Origin: Sphingobium amiense
GTDB lineage: Bacteria; Pseudomonadota; Alphaproteobacteria; Sphingomonadales; Sphingomonadaceae
DNA: 64,000 nt
Reading direction: 5' to 3'
NCBI RefSeq assembly: GCF_003967075.1
Contig: NZ_AP018664.1
Coordinates: forward strand, 2,914,001 to 2,978,000
The notes under the pieces are model-generated. The model was not told the DNA's origin and did not search any database. It saw only the letters and a program-made list of their open reading frames with translations. Shown one piece after another: positions 46,638 to 55,742 of the stretch (the stretch's first letter is position 1; each line of letters begins with the position of its first letter). The position numbers were made by a program, and so were the translations under genes.

Positions 46638-48425
46638 ATGCAGGACGAACCGCAGACCCCGCCCCCGGCGACGCCGCGCCCGACGCTCGGCAGCCTCGCT
46701 ATGTTGTGGCGTTTCGCCCGCGCCTATCCCGGCCGTATCGCCGCCGCGCTCGCCGCGCTGATCGTGTCGTCCGCCGCCACGCTCGGCATCCCCAGCGGCT
46801 TTCGCCTCGTCATCGACCGGGGCTTCATGGGCGGCGGGGACATCAGCCGCTGGTTCGAATATCTGCTGATGATCGTCGTCGTGCTCGCCATTGCCAGCGC
46901 GCTGCGCTTCTATTTCGTGTCGTGGCTGGGCGAACGGGTCGTCGCCGACATCCGCAGCGCGACGCAGGCCAATCTGCTGCGTCAGGCGCCCCGCTTCTTC
47001 GAGGAAAACCGCCCGTCCGAAATCGCGTCGCGCATGACCGCCGACACCGCCATCGTCGAACAGGTGGTCGGCTCCACCGTGTCGGTCGCGCTGCGCAACC
47101 TCGTCACGGGCATCGGCGGCCTCGCCTATCTCTTCATCCTCGCGCCCAAGCTGGCGGCGATGCTGCTACTCGGCATCCCGGTCATCCTCATCGTCCTCAT
47201 CGGCCTTGGCCGCCGGGTGCGCGGCCTTTCGCGCGCCAGTCAGGACCGGCTCGCGGACGTGGGCAGCGTCACCGCCGAAGTGCTGGGCGCGATGAAGATC
47301 GTGCAGGCGTTCGGGCAGGAAACACGCGAGGCGGCCCGTTTCGATGCGACGGTCGGCGCGGGATTCCGGACCGCGAAGGCGCGCATTCGCCTGCGCGCGC
47401 TGATGACCGGAGTGGTCATCGCGCTGGTCTTCGGGTCGATCACGGCGGTGATGTGGCAGGGCGCGCTCGATGTGGCGAACGGTAACCTGTCGGGGGGCAG
47501 CATCGCCGCCTTCGTCCTGACCGGCGGCCTTGTCGCGGGCGCGTTCGGATCGCTGTCGGAAAGCTGGGGCGACCTGCTGCGCGGCGCGGGCGCGGCGAGC
47601 CGGCTGCACGAGCTTATGTCTGCGCAGCCCGACATCGCACCGCCCGCCGCGCCTCGTCCGCTCGGCACCGGCGAAGGCGGCGCGCGGCTGGCGTTCGAGG
47701 ATGTGCATTTCCATTATCCCACCCGCCCCGATCAGGCGGCGCTGCACGGCGTCAGCTTCAGCGTCGCGCCGGGCGAGACGGTGGCGGTCGTCGGCCCTTC
47801 GGGCGCGGGCAAATCGACCCTGATCCAGCTCGCGCTGCGCTTCTACGATCCCGACAGCGGGCGCGTGCTGCTGAACGGGGTGCCTCTGCCGCAGGCCGAT
47901 CCCGCGGCGATCCGCGCGACGATGGCGATGGTGCCGCAGGACAGCGTCGTGTTCGCCGCGTCGGCGCGCGACAATCTGCGCTATGGGCGCTGGGATGCGA
48001 CCGACGAGCAGATCTGGGACGCCGCCCGCGCCGCCAATGCCGACGCATTCCTGCGCGCCCTGCCGCAGGGGCTGGACACCTTCCTCGGCGAAAGCGGGGC
48101 GCGCCTTTCGGGTGGGCAGCGCCAGAGGATCGCCATCGCGCGCGCGCTGCTGCGCGACGCGCCGATCCTGCTGCTGGACGAAGCCACATCGGCGCTCGAC
48201 GCCGAATCGGAACGGCTGGTGCAGGACGCGCTCGGGCGGCTGATGCGGGATCGCACGACCGTCGTCATCGCCCACCGGCTCGCGACCGTCCGCGCCGCCG
48301 ACCGCATCCTCGTGATGGATGGAGGCCGCATCGTCGAGCAGGGCGATCATGCCGCGCTGGTGGCGCAGGGCGGCCTTTACGCCCGCCTTGCGAGCCTCCA
48401 GTTTCAGGATGCGCTGACGGCCTGA
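46638..48425 (+). CDS. ABC exporter, MsbA-related (fused permease/ATPase)
   Basis: This 595-aa half-transporter has a six-helix TMD at about 25-310 and an ATPase domain at about 345-595 with Walker A GPSGAGKSTLI, Q-loop VPQDSVVF, signature RLSGGQRQRIAIA, Walker B ILLLDEATSALD and H-loop VIAHRLATV. It belongs to the MsbA-related exporters often annotated as lipid A-type or unknown exporters. A homodimer is expected. Substrate unknown. Confidence 0.92.
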   Translation: MQDEPQTPPPATPRPTLGSLAMLWRFARAYPGRIAAALAALIVSSAATLGIPSGFRLVIDRGFMGGGDISRWFEYLLMIVVVLAIASALRFYFVSWLGERVVADIRSATQANLLRQAPRFFEENRPSEIASRMTADTAIVEQVVGSTVSVALRNLVTGIGGLAYLFILAPKLAAMLLLGIPVILIVLIGLGRRVRGLSRASQDRLADVGSVTAEVLGAMKIVQAFGQETREAARFDATVGAGFRTAKARIRLRALMTGVVIALVFGSITAVMWQGALDVANGNLSGGSIAAFVLTGGLVAGAFGSLSESWGDLLRGAGAASRLHELMSAQPDIAPPAAPRPLGTGEGGARLAFEDVHFHYPTRPDQAALHGVSFSVAPGETVAVVGPSGAGKSTLIQLALRFYDPDSGRVLLNGVPLPQADPAAIRATMAMVPQDSVVFAASARDNLRYGRWDATDEQIWDAARAANADAFLRALPQGLDTFLGESGARLSGGQRQRIAIARALLRDAPILLLDEATSALDAESERLVQDALGRLMRDRTTVVIAHRLATVRAADRILVMDGGRIVEQGDHAALVAQGGLYARLASLQFQDALTA

Positions 48426-48557
48426 GGGGCGGGCAGGTGCGGATCGGGGCGGCGTTTCGGGCCATATCCGCCCATTGCCCACGATATACGAGCGTAGCTC
48501 GGAGGCCGCGGCCACATCCCCGTTCCCGCTCACTGCCGTGCCGCCGGGCAGGACGGA

Positions 48558-48878
48558 TCAGACGTGCTGGCTGAGCTTCACGATATGGTCGAGAATGGCG
48601 GGATGCAGCGGGCGTTCGAAAGTGCATCCGGATTCATGCGCGCGGCTCCACGTCACATGCGCGCGGCGGCCTTCGAAGCCGGGCAGCATGATCCACAGGT
48701 CCGTGCCCCGCGCCAGCTTCATGAAACTCTGTAACCGGAAGCCGCTGAGCGACAGGTCGGCGATGCAGCTGCTGTGCCACGTCTCACCGGGGCGGCGCAC
48801 CTTGACCGGGATGTGCACGGGGCGGCGGTCGGTCGCCCGTGCGGTCCGGTCCTGTTCGATGTGTGGTTCCGCGCCCAT
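48558..48878 (-). CDS. PilZ-domain c-di-GMP-binding protein
   Basis: This 106-aa single-domain protein shows DRRPVHIPVKVRRPGE (the R-rich N-terminal motif) and IADLSLSGFRLQSFMKL (the D/NxSxxG motif). It would bind c-di-GMP and act as an effector. No membrane segment. Monocistronic by position; nearest c-di-GMP enzymes in the window are the two GGDEF proteins. Confidence 0.88.
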   Translation of the reverse strand: MGAEPHIEQDRTARATDRRPVHIPVKVRRPGETWHSSCIADLSLSGFRLQSFMKLARGTDLWIMLPGFEGRRAHVTWSRAHESGCTFERPLHPAILDHIVKLSQHV

Positions 48879-49028
48879 AAGCCCGCACTGTGCCTATCCG
48901 ATCGCCGGTTTTCGCAGATCGCGGTTAGCCAAAGGTTAAGATCCGTCCGCGCTGGACCGGACTTTGCATGGGGAGCGGGTCAGGTGCAGCGGGTGCTGCG
49001 GAACGCCGCGGCTGCCCGGACGAGGGAT

Positions 49029-49058
49029 AAAAAAAGAGGGCCGCATGAAGCGACCCTC
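49029..49058 (-). terminator. Terminator of the tonB-exbB-exbD-exbD operon
   Basis: On the minus strand a 9-bp stem with one G-T pair (49050-49058 with 49036-49044, 5-nt loop) is followed by seven U residues (49029-49035). It is 80 nt after the last exbD stop. The 260-nt gap 48879-49139 otherwise holds no gene. Confidence 0.85.
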
Positions 49059-49139
49059 CGGAACATCGGCATTCTGCTTCTGCCCGCCCCACCCCCGCAT
49101 TCCGGGAAGTCGTGCGTTGGGCGGCGGGGCGGTCAGCGA

Positions 49140-49562
49140 TCAGAAATTGCCATATTGTTCGTTGCCGACGAAACCCAGCTTGGTCACGCCAGCGCGCTTG
49201 ATCTCAGCCAGCACCTCGTCGACGACCACGTAACGGGTCTGGGCGCTGGGCTGGAACTGAAGCTCCGGTTCGACCGGCAACCGCAGCGACTGCTGCAGAT
49301 ACTGACGCAGTGTCAGCAGGTCGATCGGTGATCCGTTCCAGGTGATGACGCCGCCGGCGTCGATCGCGACCTTGTTCTTGATCGGGTCGACCACGGTATC
49401 CGTGGGCGGCGCGTTCTGGGGCAGGTCGATCTTCACCGCATGGGTCTGGATCGGGATGGTGATGATGAACATGATGAGGAGAACGAGCATGACGTCGATA
49501 AGCGGCGTCGTGTTCATTTCCACCATTGGTTCGCCGTCATCGCGGCCGGCACTCATAGCCAT
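49140..49562 (-). CDS. exbD: ExbD/TolR-family biopolymer transport protein (second copy)
   Basis: This 140-aa protein has MVEMNTTPLIDVMLVLLIMF (the essential Asp in the single membrane helix) and a periplasmic C-terminal domain. It is the second of two tandem exbD genes in this operon and shares about the same N-terminal motif as the first but a different C-terminal region. With ExbB it energises TonB using the proton-motive force. It starts 17 nt after the first exbD. Confidence 0.93.
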   Translation of the reverse strand: MAMSAGRDDGEPMVEMNTTPLIDVMLVLLIMFIITIPIQTHAVKIDLPQNAPPTDTVVDPIKNKVAIDAGGVITWNGSPIDLLTLRQYLQQSLRLPVEPELQFQPSAQTRYVVVDEVLAEIKRAGVTKLGFVGNEQYGNF

Positions 49563-49579
49563 GGGAGACTACTCCTAGA

Positions 49580-50068
49580 TTAAAGCCGCTGCACGCCCTG
49601 GCCCGGTTCCGGTTCGGAAATGAATCCGACCTTGGGGAAACCGGCGCGCTGCATCGTGTAGATGGTGCCACCGATGCAGCGATAGGGGGTGTTGATGTCG
49701 CCACGGATATGCACTTCGGGCAGATCTTCGGGCGTCAGATTTTCGACGCCGCCTGCCTTCTTGATATCCGCTTCGAGCTTCTTGACCGCGCGGTCGAGCA
49801 GTTCGCTCGAATTGACCGGGGTCATGCCCCAGAACACCGCGCAGCTACCGTCGGAACCGGTCGTGACCGAAAGGGACACATTTTCCGGCTTCGTCGTGGT
49901 CGGCTCGAACGCCACCTTGGGAAGCTGCAAGTCGACCGTCTGGACGACGACCGGGACCGCGATGAGAAAGATGATGAGCAACACCAGCATGACGTCGACG
50001 AGCGGCGTCGTGTTGATGTCGGACATCGGCTTGTCGTCACCGCCGTCGGAGCCAACACTCATTGCCAT
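49580..50068 (-). CDS. exbD: ExbD/TolR-family biopolymer transport protein (first copy)
   Basis: This 162-aa protein contains MSDINTTPLVDVMLVLLIIF with the membrane Asp and a periplasmic domain with LTPEDLPEVHIRGDINTPYRC. It differs from the downstream copy in length and C-terminus, so the two may form heteromers or serve different TonB partners. It lies 131 nt after exbB. Confidence 0.93.
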   Translation of the reverse strand: MAMSVGSDGGDDKPMSDINTTPLVDVMLVLLIIFLIAVPVVVQTVDLQLPKVAFEPTTTKPENVSLSVTTGSDGSCAVFWGMTPVNSSELLDRAVKKLEADIKKAGGVENLTPEDLPEVHIRGDINTPYRCIGGTIYTMQRAGFPKVGFISEPEPGQGVQRL

Positions 50069-50199
50069 TGATACTATCCTAACCTTGGTGTCGATGGCGC
50101 CCCGTTACTACAGGAGCCGCGGGGAGCCATGATCGGCGGGAGGAACCGGGCGGTCGCAGCCGCCGCCCGGTCCTCACACCGGCGTCTTGAAAAGACCGA

Positions 50200-50961
50200 T
50201 CAGGCCTTGGTCGGGGCAGCAGCGGGCTTGGCGGCCGCAGCAGCCGGAGCGGCCGCGACGGTCGGCTTCACCGCGCCGTCCGAAACCAGGAAGGCCAGCA
50301 GGTCGACGGTGAAGCCGTTGAGCTGCTCGGCGATCGCCTTGTTGCGGCGCTGCAGGAAGTTGTAGGCGAGCACCGCGGGAACGGCCACGGCCAGACCCAG
50401 CGCGGTCATGATGAGCGCTTCACCGACCGGACCGGCGACCGCGTCGATCGACGCCTGACCGGCGGCGCCGATCTTGATGAGCGCGCGGTAGATGCCGATA
50501 ACCGTACCGAACAGACCGATGAACGGCGAGGTCGAACCCACGGTCGCGAGGAAGGCGAGACCGCCGCCCAGCGACGAGTTGATCGCGGCTTCCGAACGCG
50601 CCAGCGAGCCGTGCAGCCAGTCATGCGCTTCGACCGGGTCCTTCAGCTTGCCATGCTCTTCCTGAGCCTTGATGCCGTCATCGACGATCTGCTTGTAGGC
50701 CGAGTTCTTTTCCAGCTTGGCCGATGCTTCACGCAGCGACGCGGCGCGCCAGAAGGTCGCGCGGACCTTCTTGCCCTGGTTGATGACCTTCTGCTGTTCG
50801 ATCAGCTTGGTGAACAGGATATAGAAGGTGCCGACCGACATGGCGCACAGGATGAGGAACACGGTCCATGCGATAGTGCCGCCCTGTTCCAGAGCTTCCA
50901 TCAGACCATAGGGGTTTTCCGGCTTCGGAGCCGCGGCTGCGAGATACATCAACATGTTCAA
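50200..50961 (-). CDS. exbB: ExbB/TolQ/MotA-family proton channel
   Basis: This 253-aa protein has an N-terminal membrane helix (EQGGTIAWTVFLILCAMSVG), a cytoplasmic loop, and two C-terminal helices with GGGLAFLATVGSTSPFIGLFGTVIG and GEALIMTALGLAVAVPAVLAY, matching ExbB/TolQ. C-terminus is Ala-rich. It forms the pentameric channel with the downstream ExbDs. It starts 65 nt after tonB. Confidence 0.94.
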   Translation of the reverse strand: MNMLMYLAAAAPKPENPYGLMEALEQGGTIAWTVFLILCAMSVGTFYILFTKLIEQQKVINQGKKVRATFWRAASLREASAKLEKNSAYKQIVDDGIKAQEEHGKLKDPVEAHDWLHGSLARSEAAINSSLGGGLAFLATVGSTSPFIGLFGTVIGIYRALIKIGAAGQASIDAVAGPVGEALIMTALGLAVAVPAVLAYNFLQRRNKAIAEQLNGFTVDLLAFLVSDGAVKPTVAAAPAAAAAKPAAAPTKA

Positions 50962-51026
50962 GACTTCCCTCTCAATGAGATCCAGCTAGGCGGGGCGGCG
51001 CCCATGCGCCCGCCCGCCGATTTCGA

Positions 51027-51683
51027 TTATTCCGGCAGGCGCCAGGTGATGCGGCCATTATAGGTGTCCGCCATCGGCTGCCCGTCACTGCCCGTCGCAG
51101 GCTTGAAGCGCGCACGGCGCGGCAGCAGGCGGCAGGTCGCTTCGTCGAGGTCGGCATGACCGGTCGACGAGGTGATGGTGCAGTTGGTGACGCGCCCGTC
51201 CGGCCCGATTTCCAGGCGGAACCCGGCCGTGCCCGAGCGTTCTTCACGCTGCGCGCGGCTCGGATAGTCGGCGTCGCTGACCCAGCTTCCCGGCGCGCCA
51301 CGCGGCGAAGCGCGGGTGGCGGCGACAGGCGGGGGCGGCGGTGCCGGGGGCGGGGGCGAGGCGACCGGAACCGGGTTGAACACCGGAGGCGGCGTTCTCA
51401 CGGTCTGGATCGGCGGCGCCTGAACAGGCGTCTGCACGATCGGCGGCGGCGCGACGACCGGCGGCGGTTCGACCGGCTGGTCTGGCGGCGGCGGCGGCGG
51501 CTCCTCATCCGGTGGTGGCGGTTCCTCCTTCACGTCGATCACGTTCAGCTGTTCCGCCGCCTTTTTGACATATTTCATGCCAAGACCGGTGACGAAGGCA
51601 TAGCCGAGAACAGCGTGAATCAGGGCGACGATGACGATCGATATCGTGCGACTCGATCCTTGCGAGTGGTCAGCATAGGCCAT
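51027..51683 (-). CDS. tonB: TonB-family energy transducer
   Basis: This 218-aa protein has one N-terminal membrane anchor (IVIVALIHAVLGYAFVTGL), a long Pro-rich periplasmic spacer (EEPPPPDEEPPPPPPDQP), and a C-terminal TonB domain of about 85 residues containing YPSRAQREERSGTAGFRLEIG and DEATCRLLPRRARFKPAT. It couples proton-motive force to outer-membrane receptors. First gene of the operon; a perfect 8-bp palindrome with a 3-nt loop lies 69 nt upstream. Confidence 0.95.
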   Translation of the reverse strand: MAYADHSQGSSRTISIVIVALIHAVLGYAFVTGLGMKYVKKAAEQLNVIDVKEEPPPPDEEPPPPPPDQPVEPPPVVAPPPIVQTPVQAPPIQTVRTPPPVFNPVPVASPPPPAPPPPPVAATRASPRGAPGSWVSDADYPSRAQREERSGTAGFRLEIGPDGRVTNCTITSSTGHADLDEATCRLLPRRARFKPATGSDGQPMADTYNGRITWRLPE

Positions 51684-51751
51684 TCGGCAACGACACTCCT
51701 TAACTCAACTTACCAGTGGTTTATACAAATCAGCCAAAAACGACCCTAGCC

Positions 51752-51770
51752 GACCGGGAGTGTCCCGGTC
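51752..51770 (-). promoter_or_regulatory. Palindrome upstream of tonB
   Basis: GACCGGGA, 3-nt loop, TCCCGGTC: a perfect 8-bp inverted repeat in the tonB leader/promoter region. A -10-like TATAAA (about 51718-51723, minus strand) lies between it and tonB. The palindrome could be an operator or a small hairpin. No match to a Fur box is evident. Confidence 0.35.
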
Positions 51771-51937
51771 ACCTGTGGCCCCTATCCGTTCATTTGCTAC
51801 CGCGGAAACTCCTATCGCGGCGCATCGTGGCACGCAAACGCTTTATCGAATTCCTTATTTCGGTTTACCATTTCATATCGGAATGACTTGCATGTGACAT
51901 GATTGCCACAAGCTACAACCCTAGGACGAAGCTGACT

Positions 51938-52810
51938 ATGAAACCCGCCACAACCTTTGCGACGCTCGGGGCGCTGTGCCTCACTTTTGCCGTAGATCCC
52001 GCGGTTTTCTATGGCTTTGCCGCCGCACAAAATATGGTAGCGTCACCATATTCTTCGGCCGCGTCCCTGTCCTACGCCGATGTGGCCGATCTGTCCGATG
52101 GCGCGCCGATCGTGGCCCAAGTGCGCATCCGCAACATCGTCGCGATCCGGAATGACGCCGCCGGTGCGCCTGCGACGGGCCGGAAAAGGCTGTTTGTGGA
52201 GGCCGATGTGACGAATCTGATTCGCGGAGAGTCGGGAATCGCACCTCGCGTCACCTATCTTTACGATGCGCCCGTCGACGCGCGCGGCAAGCTGCCGAAG
52301 CTCAAGAAAGCGTCCGTCATCCTTTTCGCGCGCGCGGCACCGCGCCCCGGCGAGCTTCAGTTGGTCGCGCCCGACGCGCAGATTGCCGCCACGCCCGAAC
52401 GGCTGGCGCAGGTGAAGGCGGTGCAGGCCGCGCTTGTCGCCACCGACGCGCCGCCGCGCATATTGGGCGTAGGCGACGCCTTCCATGTCGCGGGCACGAT
52501 CACGGGCGAGGGCGAGACGCAGATTTTCCTGCGCACGCAGAACGGCGATCCCGTTTCGCTTTCCATCCTGCGCCGGCCGGGTCAGGAGCCGCGCTGGGCC
52601 GTCGCGCTCGGCGAGATCGTCGATGAAGCCGCGCACGCCCCCCAGCCCGGCACGCTGCTCTGGTATCGTCTCGCCTGCAGCCTGCCGTCCGTGCTTCCGG
52701 CGCAGTCGGTCCGCGCGCTCGGCCCGCAGGACGCCGCCGCCGCGCGCGAGGATTATGCGCTGGTGATCGCGGCGCTCGGCCCCTGCGGCCGGACGCGCGC
52801 GCCCGCGTAA
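51938..52810 (+). CDS. Exported protein of unknown function
   Basis: This 290-aa protein starts at MKPATTFATLGALCLTFAVD and has a signal-peptide-like N-terminus to about residue 32 (ending FAAAQ). The mature part contains VADLSDGAPIVAQVRIRNI, TYLYDAPVDARGKLPKLKKA and LLWYRLACSLPSVLPA. Two Cys near the C-terminus could form a disulfide. No domain recognised. It is divergent from tonB and upstream of the homoserine dehydrogenase gene. Confidence 0.7.
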   Translation: MKPATTFATLGALCLTFAVDPAVFYGFAAAQNMVASPYSSAASLSYADVADLSDGAPIVAQVRIRNIVAIRNDAAGAPATGRKRLFVEADVTNLIRGESGIAPRVTYLYDAPVDARGKLPKLKKASVILFARAAPRPGELQLVAPDAQIAATPERLAQVKAVQAALVATDAPPRILGVGDAFHVAGTITGEGETQIFLRTQNGDPVSLSILRRPGQEPRWAVALGEIVDEAAHAPQPGTLLWYRLACSLPSVLPAQSVRALGPQDAAAAREDYALVIAALGPCGRTRAPA

Positions 52811-52843
52811 GAGGAAGGCCGTAGCGGCGGACCACGCTTTTGC

Positions 52844-52872
52844 TTGGACAGGCGCGCGCGGGCGGCTATCAG
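52844..52872 (+). promoter_or_regulatory. Promoter of homoserine dehydrogenase
   Basis: TTGGAC (52844-52849), 17-nt spacer, TATCAG (52867-52872). Start predicted near 52880, about 30 nt before the ATG at 52910. Confidence 0.55.
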
Positions 52873-52909
52873 CGCGCGCACTTCATTCATCAGCGAAAGA
52901 CCAGCCGCC

Positions 52910-54214
52910 ATGTCCAATCTGCACCGCCATGCCCCGCTGCGCGTCGCGCTGGTCGGTCTGGGCACGGTGGGCGGCGGCGTCATTCGCCTGCTCGAAACCA
53001 ACGGCGACCTGATCGCGCGCCGCGCGGGTTGCCCGATTCAGGTGGTCGCCATCTCCGCGCGCGACCGTAACAAGGATCGCGGCGTAGACCTTTCCGCCTA
53101 TGAGTGGGTGGACGACATGACGACGCTCGCCGCGCGCGACGATGTCGATGTGGTGGTGGAACTGATCGGCGGGTCGGACGGCCCGGCCCTCACCCTCGCG
53201 CGCCAATGCCTTGCCGCCGGCAAACCCTTCGTCACCGCGAACAAGGCGATGCTGGCGCATCACGGCCTCGACCTCGCGCGCCTCGCCGAACAGGGCGGCA
53301 TCGCGCTCAAATATGAAGCCGCGGTCGCGGGCGGCATCCCGGTCATCAAGGGGATGCGCGAAGGCGCCGCCGCCAATGAGATCGCCCGTGTCTACGGCAT
53401 CCTCAACGGCACCTGCAATTACATCCTCACCACCATGGAGAAGGAAGGCCGCGACTTCCAGGAGGTGCTGAAGGAAGCGCAGGAGCTGGGCTATGCGGAG
53501 GCGGACCCGAGCTTCGACATCGACGGCGTGGACGCCGCGCACAAGCTGACCATCCTCGCCAGCCTCGCTTTTGGCACGGAGCTGGATTTCGGCGCGGTCG
53601 CCACCACCGGCATCCGTCACGTCATCGCCGCCGACATTGCCGAAGCCGCCGCGCTGGGCTTTCGTATCCGCCTCGTCGGCATGGCGCAGAATGGCCCCGA
53701 AGGGCTGTTCCAGCGCGTCCACCCGATGCTGGTGCCGGTGGATCACCCGCTCGCCCATGTCGACGGATCGCTCAATGCCGTGGTGGCGGAGGGGAATTTC
53801 GTCGGCCGCCTCTTCTTTCAGGGGCGGGGCGCGGGCGAAGGGCCGACCGCATCGGCCGTCGTCGCCGACCTCATCGACGTCGCGCGTGACGAATATGGCG
53901 ACGCCTTCGCCATGCCCGTCGCTGCGCTGACGCCGCAGCATCCCGCCGATGCGGGTGCGCGCATCGGCCGCGCCTATCTGCGCTTCAAGGTTCAGGACCG
54001 TCCCGGCGTTCTCGCGGAAATCGCGGCGGCCACGCGCGACGCGGGCGTTTCGATCGAAAGCATGATCCAGCGCGGCGCGAATCAGGCGGACGGCGTGCTC
54101 GTCGCCATCGTCACCCATGCGGGCGAGGAACGCTGCGTGCGCGACACGCTGGAGCGGCTCGCCGGGTCCGACAGCCTGCTCGACACGCCGATGGTGATGC
54201 ACATCCTCGACTGA
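52910..54214 (+). CDS. hom: Homoserine dehydrogenase
   Basis: This 434-aa protein has the NAD(P)-binding GLGTVGGGVIRLLE at the N-terminus, the conserved NGTCNYILTTMEKEGRDF and DVDGxDAAHK-type DIDGVDAAHKLTILASLAFG, and a C-terminal ACT domain (YLRFKVQDRPGVLAEIAA). It makes homoserine for threonine and methionine synthesis; the ACT domain implies feedback control. ATG 52910 (MSNLHRHAPL) is preferred to the longer frame. Confidence 0.97.
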   Translation: MSNLHRHAPLRVALVGLGTVGGGVIRLLETNGDLIARRAGCPIQVVAISARDRNKDRGVDLSAYEWVDDMTTLAARDDVDVVVELIGGSDGPALTLARQCLAAGKPFVTANKAMLAHHGLDLARLAEQGGIALKYEAAVAGGIPVIKGMREGAAANEIARVYGILNGTCNYILTTMEKEGRDFQEVLKEAQELGYAEADPSFDIDGVDAAHKLTILASLAFGTELDFGAVATTGIRHVIAADIAEAAALGFRIRLVGMAQNGPEGLFQRVHPMLVPVDHPLAHVDGSLNAVVAEGNFVGRLFFQGRGAGEGPTASAVVADLIDVARDEYGDAFAMPVAALTPQHPADAGARIGRAYLRFKVQDRPGVLAEIAAATRDAGVSIESMIQRGANQADGVLVAIVTHAGEERCVRDTLERLAGSDSLLDTPMVMHILD

Positions 54215-54231
54215 CGCGGTGCCGCGCGCGC

Positions 54232-54260
54232 TCGACAAGCCGGGTCCATGCGCCTAATCG
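54232..54260 (+). promoter_or_regulatory. Promoter of glpX
   Basis: TCGACA (54232-54237), 17-nt spacer, TAATCG (54255-54260), start predicted near 54267, before the ATG at 54295. Lies in the short gap after hom. Confidence 0.45.
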
Positions 54261-54294
54261 CCGCTGCGACAGGGCGAATATGAGGCGAGGAACG

Positions 54295-55278
54295 ATGGTG
54301 CAGGCAAGTGCGGTGCTCGATCGCGTGCTGGTGCTCGAAATGGTGCGCGTCACCGAAGCGGCGGCCATCGCCGCCTCGCGCCTGATCGGGCGCGGCGACG
54401 AGAAGGCGGCGGATGCCGCCGCGGTGGAGGCGATGCGCCACGCCTTCAACAGCCTCTACATGGACGGCACCGTGGTCATCGGCGAGGGCGAGCGCGACGA
54501 AGCGCCGATGCTCTATATCGGCGAGAAGGTCGGCAGCGCGATCGGCACCGGTCCCCGGATCGACATCGCGCTCGACCCGCTGGAAGGCACGACCATCACC
54601 GCAAAGGCCGGTCCCAACGCGCTCGCCGTCCTCGCCATCGCGGAGGAAGGCGGCCTGCTCAACGCGCCCGACGTCTATATGGAAAAGCTCGCCATCGGGC
54701 CGGACTATCCCGAAGGCACCATCGGCCTCGACCGGTCCCCGCGCGAGAATGTCGAGGCGGTGGCGGCGGCCAAGGGCGTCGATCCGCAGGACATCATCGT
54801 CTGCGTGCTCGACCGTCCGCGCCACGAGAAGCTGATCGCCCAGTTGCGCGAAGTCGGCTGCGGCATCATGCTGATCCCCGATGGCGACGTGGCGGGGGTG
54901 ATCGCCACCAGCGACCCCGAAACCGGCATCGACATCTATATGGGGTCGGGCGGCGCGCCCGAAGGGGTGCTCGCCTGCGCGGCGCTGCGCTGCGTCGGCG
55001 GGCAGTTCAAGGGCCGCCTCCTCTTCCGCAACGAGGATGAGCGCGCCCGCGCGCGCAAATGGGGCATCACCGATCTCGACCGCATCTACGATCTTGCGGA
55101 TCTGGCGAAGGGCGACTGCATCTTCGCCGCGACCGGAGTCACGGACGGATCGCTGCTTGACGGGGTGAAGCGCCTGCCCGGTGGCAAGCTGACGACGCAG
55201 AGCGTGGTGATGCGGGCGAGCACCGGCACGGTGCGCTGGGTCAAGGGCGAACACCGGCAGGACCGGCGCCCGGTCTGA
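54295..55278 (+). CDS. glpX: Fructose-1,6-bisphosphatase class II
   Basis: This 327-aa protein shows the GlpX motifs: MDGTVVIGEGERDEAPMLYIG, DIALDPLEGTTITAKAGPNA and YMGSGGAPEGVLACAAL. It hydrolyses fructose-1,6-bisphosphate in gluconeogenesis (and possibly sedoheptulose bisphosphate). ATG 54295 is supported by CGAGGAACG. The order hom-glpX is common in alphaproteobacteria, where recJ usually follows; it does not here. Confidence 0.97.
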   Translation: MVQASAVLDRVLVLEMVRVTEAAAIAASRLIGRGDEKAADAAAVEAMRHAFNSLYMDGTVVIGEGERDEAPMLYIGEKVGSAIGTGPRIDIALDPLEGTTITAKAGPNALAVLAIAEEGGLLNAPDVYMEKLAIGPDYPEGTIGLDRSPRENVEAVAAAKGVDPQDIIVCVLDRPRHEKLIAQLREVGCGIMLIPDGDVAGVIATSDPETGIDIYMGSGGAPEGVLACAALRCVGGQFKGRLLFRNEDERARARKWGITDLDRIYDLADLAKGDCIFAATGVTDGSLLDGVKRLPGGKLTTQSVVMRASTGTVRWVKGEHRQDRRPV

Positions 55279-55285
55279 AAAGCCG

Positions 55286-55663
55286 CTATCGCCCGGCGCG
55301 GTGATTGAGGTCGTGGCCGAGCGCAAGGATGCCGACGCCCAGCAGCGTGTAGAGGCTTTCCTGCACGCCATGGTCCATCGTCAGCGCGCCCGCCATCACG
55401 CCCAGCCCCAGCGATCCGATGGCAGCGGGCATCATATAGCCGTGGACGACCGCGCCATGGCCCAGCGCCACCGCGCCCAGCAGGATCGCGAGCACGAGGC
55501 CCGCCTCATGATAGATCGGGCTTTCGAAAATGCCCCCCGCCGACGCCAGCACACCCAGTATCACGGCGGTCACGAAACAGTGCGCGACGCACAGGCCCGA
55601 CAGGCCGATCGCGATGCGATCGATCCGGCCGGTCATCAGGGCGTGGCGCAGGGTCAGCTTCAT
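55286..55663 (-). CDS. MerC-domain membrane protein
   Basis: This 125-aa protein has about four membrane helices and a Cys25-X3-Cys29 pair (GLCVAHCFVTAV) in the first helix, the MerC-type metal site. Elsewhere His-rich loops (HGAVVHGY, MDHGVQ, GHDLNHR) could bind metal. MerC proteins take up mercuric ions, but stand-alone homologues without a mer operon, as here, may handle other metals such as zinc. A Zur-box-like half-palindrome lies upstream. Confidence 0.82.
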   Translation of the reverse strand: MKLTLRHALMTGRIDRIAIGLSGLCVAHCFVTAVILGVLASAGGIFESPIYHEAGLVLAILLGAVALGHGAVVHGYMMPAAIGSLGLGVMAGALTMDHGVQESLYTLLGVGILALGHDLNHRAGR

Positions 55664-55693
55664 GGTCGCCGCTACATAGGCTAGCGCGGTAGA

Positions 55694-55713
55694 AGTTACA
55701 ACATATCATTCGG
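55694..55713 (-). promoter_or_regulatory. Possible Zur-type operator upstream of the MerC-like gene
   Basis: The minus strand reads GATATGTTGTAACTTC about 30 nt before the MerC-like start. The left half matches the alphaproteobacterial Zur consensus half site (GATATGTTATAACATATC), the right half only partly (TAAC). Position is suitable for repression. Confidence 0.3.
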
Positions 55714-55742
55714 AATTTTGCGGCCGGGGCGGCAGAATGTTC

